A stretch of 64,000 nt of DNA from Kiritimatiellia bacterium (GCA_023953695.1 JAMLJG010000005.1:1-64000); one strand, 5' to 3'; shown: positions 37,744 to 47,115, counted from the stretch's first letter. The notes: generated from the sequence alone by a model not told the origin. Made by a program: numbers and translations.

Positions 37744-38460
37744 GTGGAGATGCACGCAGGCACAAGCCGCATTTGTGTGGCGCAGCCCCTGAAAAGGGGG
37801 CTGTGCCTCGCGGTGCTCTGGCTTGCGTGGGCGAGTGTCGCAGGTGCACAGACTCTTTCCTACACCGTGGATTTCCGAGGGAGCCGCGTTGCCACTCAGC
37901 AGGTGACACTTGCGTTTGCAGACGGCGCGCTGACGGCCCGTTCAGAATTTGCTGCCGAACTGCCCGTGTTTGTCGCCCATCATCGCTTGGCAGAGGATCT
38001 ATCCGTCACGTATTCGACGAACGGAAGTGTGCTGAAAATCCGCTCGAAAATTGTGGATGGCGCCAGACAAGTGGAAGTTAATGCAGATGTGGAATCGGAT
38101 GGCGTGTTGCGCGTAATTCGCACCGAGATGGCGGGAGTCACCACCAATTTCATTGCCCGCGAGGATTATGACTTCAACTCGCTTGCGATCTATGGGAATG
38201 CGCCAAGCAATTTTATTCCGAGCAACGCTTCGCCCGCCCGGGTGCTGGATGTGGCGGAGGGTCGTGTCGTTCCCGTGACTCTTTCGACCAGTTTGGAGAG
38301 CACCACGTTCGAGCGGCAAAATCTGACCACCGTCCACACGGTGTGGACCGAGGGGATTAATGTATCCCATACGTGGCATCCGGAGCGTTTTTCCAATCTG
38401 CCCCAGCGCTATATTCGCCAGACGAGCGAGGGCGAATTCACGTTTACACTGATTCGGTGA
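37744..38460 (+). CDS. Secreted hypothetical protein
   Basis: The 238-residue protein has an N-terminal hydrophobic signal (LCLAVLWLAWASVAGA followed by QTL) and is rich in beta strands afterwards, with a repeated pattern of short strands (SYTVDFRGSRVATQQVTL, AREDYDFNSLAIYG). It resembles the DUF6134-type secreted proteins in length and strand layout, but I cannot confirm the family. The start is GTG at 37744 behind GGGGAGAG, or ATG at 37750. It lies 25 bases after the amylase gene and could be co-transcribed with it. Function unknown. Confidence 0.65.
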   Translation: MEMHAGTSRICVAQPLKRGLCLAVLWLAWASVAGAQTLSYTVDFRGSRVATQQVTLAFADGALTARSEFAAELPVFVAHHRLAEDLSVTYSTNGSVLKIRSKIVDGARQVEVNADVESDGVLRVIRTEMAGVTTNFIAREDYDFNSLAIYGNAPSNFIPSNASPARVLDVAEGRVVPVTLSTSLESTTFERQNLTTVHTVWTEGINVSHTWHPERFSNLPQRYIRQTSEGEFTFTLIR

Positions 38461-38506
38461 CGTGTTCGGGGTTGCGTCAGGGCAGACGCTTTCGCATTAT
38501 CCCGCC

Positions 38507-39487
38507 ATGCAGCCAGATCCATCAGCGCCCGCCGTTTCCGTCGTCATCCCCGTATACAATGAGGACGAGAGCGTAAATCTCCTTTGCGATAAGCTTCACG
38601 CCTCCCTTTCCGGGCTGAACCGCAGTTACGAAATGATCCTCGTGGACGATGGGAGTTCGGATCGCACGTGGGAGTATCTGGTGGCGGCGACGAAACGAAT
38701 CCCTCATTTGCGCATAATTCGGTTCCGCCGCAACTTCGGACAGACCGCGGCCATGAGCGCTGGATTTGCGGCCGCGCGCGGCGATGTGGTGGTCACACTC
38801 GATGCCGACTTGCAGAATGACCCTGCGGACATTCCGAAACTGCTGGAGCGGGTGGATCAGGGATTCGATGTGGTCAGCGGCTGGCGGAAGAATCGAAAGG
38901 ATACCTTCATCAATCGGCGGCTTCCCTCCATCATTGCCAATGGCATGATCAGCCGGATGACGGGCGTGGCGCTGCACGACTACGGGTGCACGCTAAAGGC
39001 GTATCGGCGCGATGTGATCAAGAACGTGCACTTGTATGGCGAGATGCATCGCTTCATTCCTGCGTTGGCCAGTTGGGTGGGAGGGCGCATAGATGAAGTG
39101 GTCGTCAATCACCATGCACGCCAATTTGGTAAATCGAAGTACGGTATTTCGCGGACATTCCGAGTCGTCTTGGATTTGATGACTGTGAAGTTTCTGCTGC
39201 AATATAGCACGCGTCCGATTCAAGTATTTGGCCGAATTGGATTGCTTTGCGGCGGCCTTGCGTCGCTGATGCTCGGCGCATTGGTTGTGGACCGCGTTTT
39301 CCATCTGGCCGATCCTTTTCTGTTGAAGCGGCCGTTCTGGGTCATCACCCCACTGATGCTGATGGCGTTCTGCATGCAGTTCATCAGCATGGGGCTGCTG
39401 GCCGAAATGCAGATTCGCACCTATCACGAATCGCAAAACAAGCCGATCTATGTGATTCGCGAGACAGCCGAGTCGCCCTCCGCATGA
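38507..39487 (+). CDS. Family 2 glycosyltransferase, polyprenyl-phosphate type
   Basis: The 326-residue protein has an N-terminal GT-A domain (VSVVIPVYNEDESV, VDDGSSDRTW, the metal-binding DADLQNDP and GWRKNRKD) and two C-terminal transmembrane helices, like dolichol- or undecaprenyl-phosphate sugar transferases (GtrB/DPM1/ArnC group). Such enzymes move a sugar from a nucleotide donor onto a lipid carrier at the inner membrane for later glycan or protein modification. ATG 38507 places the start just before the first strand; a GTG at 38462 is an alternative with an atypical extension. It could supply lipid-linked sugar to GT-C enzymes such as the DUF2723 protein at 47161, which is inference. 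Confidence 0.87.
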   Translation: MQPDPSAPAVSVVIPVYNEDESVNLLCDKLHASLSGLNRSYEMILVDDGSSDRTWEYLVAATKRIPHLRIIRFRRNFGQTAAMSAGFAAARGDVVVTLDADLQNDPADIPKLLERVDQGFDVVSGWRKNRKDTFINRRLPSIIANGMISRMTGVALHDYGCTLKAYRRDVIKNVHLYGEMHRFIPALASWVGGRIDEVVVNHHARQFGKSKYGISRTFRVVLDLMTVKFLLQYSTRPIQVFGRIGLLCGGLASLMLGALVVDRVFHLADPFLLKRPFWVITPLMLMAFCMQFISMGLLAEMQIRTYHESQNKPIYVIRETAESPSA

Positions 39488-39494
39488 TTGGCAC

Positions 39495-40385
39495 ATGCTG
39501 ATTCTTGCTCAGGCCGAGGCGATCCAGGCGACCCCGCTGGAGTCCGAGTTGATGCAGCGCGCGGGGGCGATTGGACTTTTCTATCTTGTACTGACCCTTG
39601 CCGGTTTCGCCGTGCTGGGTGGATTGGCCGCGCGCTGGCGACGCCAGCCCCCTCCGCTGCGCGTCGCGTTGGCACGGCTGCTGGATCGGCCCTGGCACGC
39701 CGCGGATGTGTGGCGGTTATTGGCCATTCTTGCGATAGGATTCGCGTGCGTGTTTCTGCTGCAGCAACCCTGGACGGCTCTGATGGCAAGGGTGGGGATA
39801 TCGCAGGAATCGGGTCTGCTTTTTCTCCAGAGCCTGCTCTTTCATGTGGTGGGTTTGAGCGCGGTTGCCTTCCACCTCGCGAAGCAGCGCCGAACTTGGC
39901 GCGACGCATTCGGATTTTCGGGCGCCCGGCTGCCGGTGGATTTTACGAAGGGTCTGTTCGCGCTGCTGGCGTCCATTCCCGCCCTGCTGGGGATCACGCT
40001 TCTCTTTCATCTGGTCCTCAATTTGTTGGGCCATCAACCGTCGCTACAGGATGTGGCGTTGGCCATCGCCGATGAGCCAAACCGCTGGGCGAAGATCTAT
40101 TTCGTCTTTCTTGCCGTTTGCCTCGCGCCACTTTTTGAGGAGGTCCTCTTTCGCGGCATCATCCTTCCGGTCGTGGCCCGCCGTTTTGGCGCGTGGGCGG
40201 GGCTCCTGTTGACATCGTTCCTTTTCGCCGCGATTCACGGGCATCTCCCATCCTTTGGAACACTTTTCGCCTTTGCGTTTGCGCTCGGATCGGCCTATAT
40301 CCTGACCGGTTCGCTTGCGGTGGCGATTGCCATGCACGCGTGCTTTAACGGAATCACTGTGGCTATTTTGCTGGCGATGCCATGA
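39495..40385 (+). CDS. CPBP family intramembrane metalloprotease
   Basis: The 296-residue membrane protein has about eight hydrophobic segments and the CPBP (Abi/CAAX-like) motifs FEEVLFRG near residue 214 and FLFAAIHGH about 30 residues later, supplying the catalytic Glu-Glu and His residues; a third motif with His and Asn (AIAMHACFN) is at the C-terminus. Substrates are unknown; family roles include peptide processing and immunity to bacteriocins. It starts 7 bases after the GT2 gene and overlaps thiL by ATGA. Confidence 0.88.
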   Translation: MLILAQAEAIQATPLESELMQRAGAIGLFYLVLTLAGFAVLGGLAARWRRQPPPLRVALARLLDRPWHAADVWRLLAILAIGFACVFLLQQPWTALMARVGISQESGLLFLQSLLFHVVGLSAVAFHLAKQRRTWRDAFGFSGARLPVDFTKGLFALLASIPALLGITLLFHLVLNLLGHQPSLQDVALAIADEPNRWAKIYFVFLAVCLAPLFEEVLFRGIILPVVARRFGAWAGLLLTSFLFAAIHGHLPSFGTLFAFAFALGSAYILTGSLAVAIAMHACFNGITVAILLAMP

Positions 40386-41347
40386 GAAGAGAAAAGACGC
40401 TGGATGCAGTTGGAGAACGTGAGCTGATCCGCTTGCTGATGGGGGCACCTTATTCGGATCCCGCGGTTCTCATCGGCCCCGGCGACGATGCGGCTGTGGT
40501 GCGTCCGCGCCCGGGGCGCGAGGTCGTCTTGAAAGCCGATGCGATCGTCGAAAATGTGCACTTCCTGCCCGATTCGGCTCCCTTTTGGATTGGGCACAAA
40601 GCGGCGGCTCGCGTTTTGAGCGATTTCGCGGCCATGGGAGCCACTCCGCGCCACTTGCTTGTCAGTCTTGCGGCGCCAGGTCGGACGCCCGTCTCGCGGG
40701 TGAAGGGCATCTACAAAGGGTTGCGGGATTTGTGCGAAGCGTTCGGTGTGAGTGTCGTGGGTGGCGAGACGGTGACCGCATCGGAGTTGGCTCTTCATAT
40801 TTTTGGCGCCGGTGAACTTCCGCGCGGCCGCGCATTGACGCGGAGCGGGGCGAAACCGGGTGATGTCGTGATGGTGACCGGCGCGCTCGGAGGCAGCATT
40901 CGCGGAAAGCATTTGCGATTCGAACCGCGCGTGAGGGAGGGCCAGTGGCTATCCGCCGGCAACTGGGCAACGGCGGCGATAGATGTCAGCGATGGCTTGG
41001 CGACGGATCTTTTTCACCTCGCAGAGGCCAGCGGTGTCCATGTGGATCTGGACGCGGCGAGCATTCCGATTGCGAGCGCGGCTCGCGCCATGAAGACCCC
41101 GCGTGATCCCCTGCGTCGCGCTCTATTTGACGGCGAGGACTTCGAGTTGATTTTCACTGTTCGGCCCCGTCGGGTTGAGTCCTTCTTCCACGCCTGGCGC
41201 GAGCGTTTCGATTTGCGCGTCACCGCCATCGGGCTCATTGGGCGGGGTGCGGGGCCTATTTGCTTGCACCGTGGGGGGCAGGAACTTGTCGAACTCACGA
41301 ACGGCGGATATGAGCACTTTTCTCGCAATTCCGCGTCCACCACTTGA
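40382..41347 (+). CDS. thiL: Thiamine-monophosphate kinase
   Basis: ThiL phosphorylates thiamine monophosphate to thiamine diphosphate using ATP in the cytoplasm. The 321-residue protein shows ERELIRLL, the metal/ATP site GPGDDAAVV, NVHF, AARVLSDFAAMGATP, VVGGET, AIDVSDGLATDL and the late DGEDFELIFT, all diagnostic of the family. The start overlaps the protease stop by ATGA. No other thiamine genes are nearby and no TPP riboswitch was noticed upstream, so the position is probably driven by the housekeeping operon. Confidence 0.94.
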   Translation: MRREKTLDAVGERELIRLLMGAPYSDPAVLIGPGDDAAVVRPRPGREVVLKADAIVENVHFLPDSAPFWIGHKAAARVLSDFAAMGATPRHLLVSLAAPGRTPVSRVKGIYKGLRDLCEAFGVSVVGGETVTASELALHIFGAGELPRGRALTRSGAKPGDVVMVTGALGGSIRGKHLRFEPRVREGQWLSAGNWATAAIDVSDGLATDLFHLAEASGVHVDLDAASIPIASAARAMKTPRDPLRRALFDGEDFELIFTVRPRRVESFFHAWRERFDLRVTAIGLIGRGAGPICLHRGGQELVELTNGGYEHFSRNSASTT

Positions 41348-41387
41348 CCGCACAGGCCAAACAAGCGACATTCGCCATTCTCTATCT

Positions 41388-42176
41388 ATGCAACTCGAAC
41401 AGGCCACCGTCATCGCGCATGCTCCGATCCAAGGGAGCTACAATCTTTTGCAGATGCGCGCGCCTGGCGTAGCCGCGCGGGTGCAGCCGGGCCAGTTCAT
41501 TCACGTGAAGGTGCCGTATTTGGAGGAGTGTATTCTCCGCCGTCCGTTCAGCATCTTTCGCGCGGATGGAGAGTCGCTTTCGATCCTGTACAAAGACGTC
41601 GGCAAGGGCACGCGCACCTTGCAGTATCTTGAGCCGGGCGAGTCGTTGAGCATTCTAGGGCCGTTGGGACACGGCTTTCCCGAAGTGAGCGCAGGGCATT
41701 TCCCCGTGCTCATCGCGGGAGGCTATGGTATGGCGGCTCTCTATCTGGTCGCGCAGCGATCGCCCGTGAAAGGCGTCGCATTTTTCGGCGGCCGCTCCGC
41801 ACAGGACATTTTGTGCGTGCCGGAGTTTGAGGCGCTCGGATGGAAGGTTCTCGTGACCACGGAGGATGGCAGTTTGGGGCAGCGCGGATTGGTGACCGAT
41901 GCCTTGGATGCGTGGTGGGCGCGAGAAGGAAGCGCGCACTCGCCGGAGCTATTTGTTTGTGGACCGGGCGGCATGCTCAAGGCGGCGGCGCGGCGTGCGG
42001 AAGAGCGCAACTGCCCGGCCTGGACCTCGGTGGATAACAACATGGGCTGCGGCGTCGGCGCGTGTTTGACGTGTGTGCTGAAGGTGAAAGATGGCGAGTC
42101 GTGGACCTGGGCTCGCGCGTGTCGCGAAGGGCCTGTTTTCAACTCGCGCGATATTCTCTGGGAGGAGCTGGCGTGA
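41388..42176 (+). CDS. pyrK: Dihydroorotate dehydrogenase electron transfer subunit
   Basis: PyrK is the FAD and [2Fe-2S] subunit that passes electrons from dihydroorotate dehydrogenase type 1B to NAD. The 262-residue protein has a ferredoxin-reductase-like FAD domain (RRPFSIFRADG, YKDVGKGT, GPLGHGF), an NAD domain (LIAGGYGMAALY, FVCGPGGML) and four C-terminal cysteines in MGCGVGACLTC and ARACREGP that bind the cluster. I chose ATG 41388; an earlier in-frame ATG at 41310 would overlap thiL. Its stop overlaps the pyrD GTG, so the two subunits are coupled. Confidence 0.93.
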   Translation: MQLEQATVIAHAPIQGSYNLLQMRAPGVAARVQPGQFIHVKVPYLEECILRRPFSIFRADGESLSILYKDVGKGTRTLQYLEPGESLSILGPLGHGFPEVSAGHFPVLIAGGYGMAALYLVAQRSPVKGVAFFGGRSAQDILCVPEFEALGWKVLVTTEDGSLGQRGLVTDALDAWWAREGSAHSPELFVCGPGGMLKAAARRAEERNCPAWTSVDNNMGCGVGACLTCVLKVKDGESWTWARACREGPVFNSRDILWEELA

Positions 42177-43087
42177 AGCCCGATCTCTCGACGAACATCG
42201 GTGGCATCCGCATGAAAAATCCGGTGATGACCGCATCGGGCACCTTCGGATACGGCCCTGAGTACGCGGACTTGGTGGACATCAATCAACTCGGCGCGAT
42301 TGTCGTCAAGGGCATCTGCCTGCATCCGACGAAGGGCAACGAATTGCCGCGCACAACCGAAGTCGCCAGCGGCTTGCTCAATGCGATCGGATTGCCGGGG
42401 CCGGGCGTGGATGGCTTTGTCCGCGAGTATATGCCGTTTCTACGCACCTACGATACGCCGGTGGTGGTGAATATCTGGGGCAAAACGATCGAGGAGTATG
42501 CTGAAGTCGCCGCGCGGTTTGATTCGGTTCCTGGGATAGCGGGCCTCGAGGTGAATGTCTCCTGTCCGAACATCAAGGAAGGAAGCGCGGTGTTCGGAAC
42601 GGATATCAAGATGTTTGAGCGTGTGGTGAAAGCGATTCGCAGTGCGACGCGGCTTCCGCTGATTCCCAAATTGGCGCCGAATGTGAGCGACATCGCGGAG
42701 TACGCGCGCTGCGCCGAGGCTTGTGGCGCCGATGCGATTTCGCTGATCAACTCCTTCCCGTCACTGGCGGTGAATCTGGACACGCGCCGCCCCATTTTAG
42801 CGAACAAGACGGGTGGGCTGAGCGGGCCCGCCATCAAGCCGATTGCACTGCGATTGGTGTGGCTGGCCGCCCAGGCGGTTGAGATTCCCGTCGTGGCTAT
42901 GGGTGGTATTTCCTGCGCGAGGGATGCATTGGAGTTCCTGTTGGTGGGCGCAAGTGCCGTTGCGGTCGGAACGGCGAGTTTTGTCTATCCCGACACTGCG
43001 CTTCGCGTCGCCGCGGGAATTGGCGATTTTCTGGAGAAGGAAGGCATCGCGTCGCTTTCCGATTGGGTCGGCTCCATCAAGGCATGA
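42173..43087 (+). CDS. pyrD: Dihydroorotate dehydrogenase, type 1B catalytic subunit
   Basis: PyrD oxidises dihydroorotate to orotate in pyrimidine synthesis with FMN. The 304-residue protein begins KPDLSTNIGGIRMKNPVM and contains VKGICLHPTKGN, LEVNVSCPN with the active-site cysteine of class 1, and the FMN-phosphate loops VAMGGISCARDAL and GASAVAVGTA. The start is GTG at 42173, overlapping the pyrK stop, with GGGAGGAG a few bases upstream. Presence of pyrK immediately before supports the type 1B heterotetramer. Confidence 0.94.
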   Translation: MKPDLSTNIGGIRMKNPVMTASGTFGYGPEYADLVDINQLGAIVVKGICLHPTKGNELPRTTEVASGLLNAIGLPGPGVDGFVREYMPFLRTYDTPVVVNIWGKTIEEYAEVAARFDSVPGIAGLEVNVSCPNIKEGSAVFGTDIKMFERVVKAIRSATRLPLIPKLAPNVSDIAEYARCAEACGADAISLINSFPSLAVNLDTRRPILANKTGGLSGPAIKPIALRLVWLAAQAVEIPVVAMGGISCARDALEFLLVGASAVAVGTASFVYPDTALRVAAGIGDFLEKEGIASLSDWVGSIKA

Positions 43088-44658
43088 AACGGCGTCCACT
43101 CTCTTTCTGGGTCTTGCTGCTGGCGGGGTGTCTCGCCACGATCTGGTGGGCGTTCTATGTGCCTCACAATCCGCAGGCGCTATTTCGCGCCATCCCCGCT
43201 CAGGCTTCGTGGTTGACCTCGCACGAAAATCTGGCGTCGCGGTGGGACACGATTTCTTCGAATCCGCTACTGGCCAGTTTGGCGAGCGCCCTCGAGGTGG
43301 AGTCGGAAGAGTGGGAGGAACTGGCCCAAAGTGAAGACACGCGAAAGTTCCTCGAATTGCTCGCGCACGATGAGGTGGTGCTCGCCTACGTGCCGGAGCT
43401 GCGGGCCACGGGGCGACCGGCATGGGTATTTGGCTCGTGGGTGGGCGGTCGAAGTCAGCGTTTTCGCTGGATGCTCAATTCCATCAAGGACCCCAATCTT
43501 CGCCGTGCGGCGAGTCGAAATGGTTGGAATGTTTGGGTGTGGACGCCCCAAGGCCTTGCGGATGGCACACGGATCACCTTTGCGCTTGTGGAGGGCATGT
43601 TGGTGGGGTGCATCGCACCCGACACGCTGGGCATTGAAGATGTGTTGATGTGTTACGACGGCCATTTGCCCTCGCTTGCCGAGGACGCGGAGGCGCGCAG
43701 CGCACTCACTCGCGATGCGCTGGATTGGGGCTGGGTGCGAATGCCGCAGGGCAATGGATGGGGGCCGCGCATTCACTACGCGGTGAATCTGCAATCGGGC
43801 GGGGCTCTTGCGGGGCAGTTGTACCTTCCGAGTGCGCCGACGCTCTCGACGCCTGCGCCGTCGGCAAATCAGTTGGATGACTTTGCGCGTCTTCTCGGCG
43901 AACACCCCGCCGCAGCGCTGATCGTGGACCGTGCGCTCGCTCGATGGTGGCTTGACGGGGCGCTGAAGAGTCCGGTGGGTCGAGAGGTGGAGACCCTTCT
44001 GCGCGGTGACGAATCGGGTTCTGTTGCGTTAGCGCTTGTTGGAGGAGCGTATAGCGGCCGCTTCATGGCCGTGCGCTTGCCAGCTCTGCTCGCGGCGGTC
44101 ACATCGGCTGACCCCGTTCGGGCGGCGCAGGGGATGCGAAGCGCGTTTGATCGCCTCAATGCGGCGACCCCGTGGGGCTTGGTTCCGCAGCCCGTTTCGG
44201 TCGGCACGCAGCGCGTCTTTGCGATTGAGTCGACCGGCCGCTCACCGTATGCGAGTGGAGATGCCAAGGAGCGAATCGCGTATGTTCCCATGCAGCAGTC
44301 GCTCGCCTTTTCGAGCAATCTCGAGACGTTGACAAAGCTCCTGCGCGAAGCGCAGCAAAATGCCGGAGGCGCGGAATCGGTGTTGTCGCAAGGCGCGCAG
44401 CGCATGCGCGATCATCACGCGCTTGGGTATCTGTGGGTCAATCTGGAAGAGGGCGCGAAACTTTTGCGACTGGCTGTGACAGCATGGTCGCTGAAATTGT
44501 TGGTCGAAAATCCCCAAGGATCGCAGGAGATGCGGCAGAAGCTCAATGAAGCGAAAGCGTGGATTGATGCCATGGCGCCGCAGAAAATCTTGCAGATTTG
44601 GGTGCGGCCTCGACAGAATTTGTTGGAGTACGAGTTCAAACTGGGTGGTGATGAATGA
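43084..44658 (+). CDS. Conserved-looking membrane-anchored hypothetical protein
   Basis: The 524-residue protein has an N-terminal transmembrane segment (FWVLLLAGCLATIWWAFY) and a large extracytoplasmic domain with no motif I recognise; it is alanine-, leucine- and tryptophan-rich, with alternating helices and strands. The layout recalls DUF3352-type proteins, but I cannot confirm that. It overlaps pyrD by ATGA and pgpA by ATGA, so its expression is coupled to both pyrimidine and phospholipid genes. The start ATG 43084 is chosen for that overlap; an upstream GTG at 43063 lies within pyrD. Confidence 0.6.
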   Translation: MKRRPLSFWVLLLAGCLATIWWAFYVPHNPQALFRAIPAQASWLTSHENLASRWDTISSNPLLASLASALEVESEEWEELAQSEDTRKFLELLAHDEVVLAYVPELRATGRPAWVFGSWVGGRSQRFRWMLNSIKDPNLRRAASRNGWNVWVWTPQGLADGTRITFALVEGMLVGCIAPDTLGIEDVLMCYDGHLPSLAEDAEARSALTRDALDWGWVRMPQGNGWGPRIHYAVNLQSGGALAGQLYLPSAPTLSTPAPSANQLDDFARLLGEHPAAALIVDRALARWWLDGALKSPVGREVETLLRGDESGSVALALVGGAYSGRFMAVRLPALLAAVTSADPVRAAQGMRSAFDRLNAATPWGLVPQPVSVGTQRVFAIESTGRSPYASGDAKERIAYVPMQQSLAFSSNLETLTKLLREAQQNAGGAESVLSQGAQRMRDHHALGYLWVNLEEGAKLLRLAVTAWSLKLLVENPQGSQEMRQKLNEAKAWIDAMAPQKILQIWVRPRQNLLEYEFKLGGDE

Positions 44659-45137
44659 AAAAAATTCTCGCATTTATCGGCAGTGGGTTTGGCCTCGGCT
44701 ATAGCCCCTTTGCACCGGGCACAGTTGGCTGCCTCTTGGGGTTGCCGCTCGCGTGGTGGATCAACACTCGCTTTGACGTTCCGGGCCAGATCGTCGCCGC
44801 GATTGTGTGCACGCTGATTGCGATCCCTTTGAGTCAGGCCGTGGAAGATGTTACTCAGCGCAAAGACCCCAAGCCGTGTGTTGCCGATGAGTATTTGACT
44901 TTTCCCATTTGCATGATTGGCCTGCCGGTCTGGGATCACCCGCACGGACTCCTCGTGATGGGCTTCGCCTTTTTGACCAATCGCTTCTTCGACATCATGA
45001 AGTTTTGGCCCGCCAATGGCCTGCAGCGGCTCAAGGGCGGCGTCGGCATTGTGATTGACGATGTTTTCGCCGCGCTCTACGCGCTTGCTGTGAATCACGG
45101 CGCTTATTGGGCTGCTCAGCACTACGGACTGCTATAG
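44655..45137 (+). CDS. pgpA: Phosphatidylglycerophosphatase A
   Basis: PgpA removes the phosphate from phosphatidylglycerophosphate at the inner membrane to give phosphatidylglycerol. The 160-residue protein has several hydrophobic helices and the family motifs YSPFAPGTVG, VADEYLTFP, FLTNRFFDIMKFWP and the metal-binding GIVIDDVFAA. It overlaps the preceding hypothetical gene by ATGA and is the last gene of the long plus-strand run from 37744; a convergent ABC operon follows 57 bases later. Confidence 0.92.
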   Translation: MKKILAFIGSGFGLGYSPFAPGTVGCLLGLPLAWWINTRFDVPGQIVAAIVCTLIAIPLSQAVEDVTQRKDPKPCVADEYLTFPICMIGLPVWDHPHGLLVMGFAFLTNRFFDIMKFWPANGLQRLKGGVGIVIDDVFAALYALAVNHGAYWAAQHYGLL

Positions 45138-45194
45138 GCGTTGTTGGGCCGGCGCGGTTTGCCGAGCTATGTCTCGCAGCGGCCCGATCTGCTG

Positions 45195-46025
45195 TCACCG
45201 CGTCGGCGCGCCAGGCCCGTGATCATCCGGCCCGGATGATGTGACAGCTGCGGGATGAATCCACCAACGGTTGTCCGCGATGGTGACGGCGAGGGGATGA
45301 GCATACACCTGCGTCAAGAGGTCGGAGCGCAGCACGTGTTCGCGTGAACCTTCAGCGGCGAGCCGCCCCTTTTCGAGGAGGGCAAGGCGCGTGCAGGTTT
45401 CGGCTGCGAGCGTCAGATCGTGTGTGGTCAGGATGACGACGAGCTGCTGTTCCCGCGCGAGATTGCCGACGAGGCGCATCAAGTTCCATGCGTGATGGAG
45501 GTCGAGGTGGGCGGTCGGCTCGTCCAGGAGAAGAACACGCGGCTGTTGCGCGAGGGCGAGGGCGAGGAGGGCGCGTTGTTGTTCGCCGGCGCTCAGGTCG
45601 TGAATGGAGGTGTTCGCTTTTGCACCCAATCCGACATCATCGAGCGCCTTGGCAATGGCCGTTTCGTCATCGTCGGAGAGGCGCGCCCATCCACTGGTGT
45701 AGGGGAGGCGGCCCATCGCCACGACATCGGCAACGGTGAACGGGACGGGAATGGTGACGCCCTGCGGGACAAATGCGATTTGCTTGGCACGCTCTCGCGG
45801 AGCGAAGCTCGAAAGCGGGCGCTCGCCGAGCAGCACGCGACCCGACCACGGCGCGTGGACGCCACTCAGGATTCGAAGCAGGGTGGTCTTGCCCGCGCCA
45901 TTCGGTCCGAGCAGGCCCAGGACTTCGCCCGGTGTCGCCGTCAGCGAGATGTCGTGGAGGACTTCTGTCTTCCGATAGCCGCCGGTCAGGCCCAGCGCGG
46001 AAAGGGGTGGCGTTGGCTCGTTCAT
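45195..46025 (-). CDS. FecE/BtuD-type ABC transporter ATP-binding protein
   Basis: The 276-residue ATPase of an iron-siderophore or cobalamin importer has Walker A GPNGAGKTTLL, Q-loop FVPQGV, signature LSAGEQQRALLALALAQ, Walker B VLLLDEPTAHLD and TTHDLTLA. The family-specific phrases VADVVAMGRLPY and HHAWNLMRL match the FecE/HmuV group. The start ATG 46025 overlaps the permease stop by ATGA. No substrate-binding protein or TonB receptor gene is adjacent, so the substrate is not known. Confidence 0.9.
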   Translation of the reverse strand: MNEPTPPLSALGLTGGYRKTEVLHDISLTATPGEVLGLLGPNGAGKTTLLRILSGVHAPWSGRVLLGERPLSSFAPRERAKQIAFVPQGVTIPVPFTVADVVAMGRLPYTSGWARLSDDDETAIAKALDDVGLGAKANTSIHDLSAGEQQRALLALALAQQPRVLLLDEPTAHLDLHHAWNLMRLVGNLAREQQLVVILTTHDLTLAAETCTRLALLEKGRLAAEGSREHVLRSDLLTQVYAHPLAVTIADNRWWIHPAAVTSSGPDDHGPGAPTR

Positions 46026-47020
46026 GGCGCGTGGCTCCACATTGCGCGTCGCTTCCGGCGCAGCAGGGCGAGGAAGAAGGGTGTTCCGATCAAGGCGGTG
46101 AAGATGCCTACGGGCACTTCGACGGGATAAAACAGGATGCGCCCGAGGCCATCCGTGATGGCGAGAAACGCTGCGCCCAGGGCCAGCGATGCGGGGATGA
46201 GACGGCGATGTTCCGGGCCGACCAAGCTCCGCGCGACGTGCGGAACAATGAGGCCCACAAAGGCGATCAAGCCACATGCGCTGACGCTGCTGGATGCGAC
46301 AAGGGTAGACAAGCCTAGCAGGATCAGCTTCTTGCGCTCCGCATGGAGACCGAGATGGGAAGCGAGGTCGTCGCCGAGGGTCAGGGCATCGAGCGCGCGC
46401 GCTTGCGCGGCGATGGCGAGGATTCCGACGGCATTGATCGCAGCCACCACAACGACGAGTTGTGGGTCGTTGACTTGTAGGTCGCCGAGGAACCACCATG
46501 AAACCGCATGCAATCCTTCCGCGCTTGAGCGCGAGACAAAGAACATCAGAATACTGCTGCAGAGCGCACCCCACGCCACACCGGCCAGAATCAGTGTGTG
46601 CGGAGCGGTGCGCGAATCAACGCGGGCGAGCAGATAGACGGCCAGCAGACTCAGAACCCCGCCCGCGAACCCGCCGAACGGAAGCAGAAAGGCTCCAAGC
46701 GCAAAGCCTCCCAGCGCGATTGCCGTTGCCGCGCCAACGCCAGCACCGGCGGAGATGCCGAGGATATAGGGTTCCGCGAGAGGGTTGCGAAGAATGGCCT
46801 GCAATACAACGCCCGCGGCGGCCAGCGAAGCGCCACAAACGGCGCCCAAGAGGACGCGCCAGAGACGGAGGGTCAAGATGCTGCGGGATTCGGGGGAAAA
46901 TAGCAGCCACGGCTCGCGCCAGCCCGAACCGAGGAAGAGAGCGACGGCGAGGAGTAGCAGGCTCGCCCACAGAATAGCCGGCAATCTGGAGGTCGCTCGA
47001 TTCATGAATGCCGCGATCAT
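46022..47020 (-). CDS. FecCD-family ABC transporter permease
   Basis: The 332-residue inner-membrane protein shows the FecCD/BtuC pattern: RLWRVLLGAVCGASLAAAG, LRNPLAEPYILGISAGAG, and the C-terminal VSACGLIAFVGLIVPH followed by RRLIPASLALGA, with about ten hydrophobic segments. It imports an iron-siderophore, heme or vitamin B12 with the ATPase at 45195. Start ATG 47020 or, five codons later, ATG 47005; neither has a clear Shine-Dalgarno. It is first in a two-gene unit lacking its binding protein. Confidence 0.9.
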   Translation of the reverse strand: MIAAFMNRATSRLPAILWASLLLLAVALFLGSGWREPWLLFSPESRSILTLRLWRVLLGAVCGASLAAAGVVLQAILRNPLAEPYILGISAGAGVGAATAIALGGFALGAFLLPFGGFAGGVLSLLAVYLLARVDSRTAPHTLILAGVAWGALCSSILMFFVSRSSAEGLHAVSWWFLGDLQVNDPQLVVVVAAINAVGILAIAAQARALDALTLGDDLASHLGLHAERKKLILLGLSTLVASSSVSACGLIAFVGLIVPHVARSLVGPEHRRLIPASLALGAAFLAITDGLGRILFYPVEVPVGIFTALIGTPFFLALLRRKRRAMWSHAP

Positions 47021-47115
47021 ACAGACTTTGGCGATGGATGTGAGGGGAAATCGCGCGGAGCGCGGGAGGGGGCGCCCCGTTTGCGCCGCGTTTGTGGGGC
47101 AGTGGGAGGCGGCAA

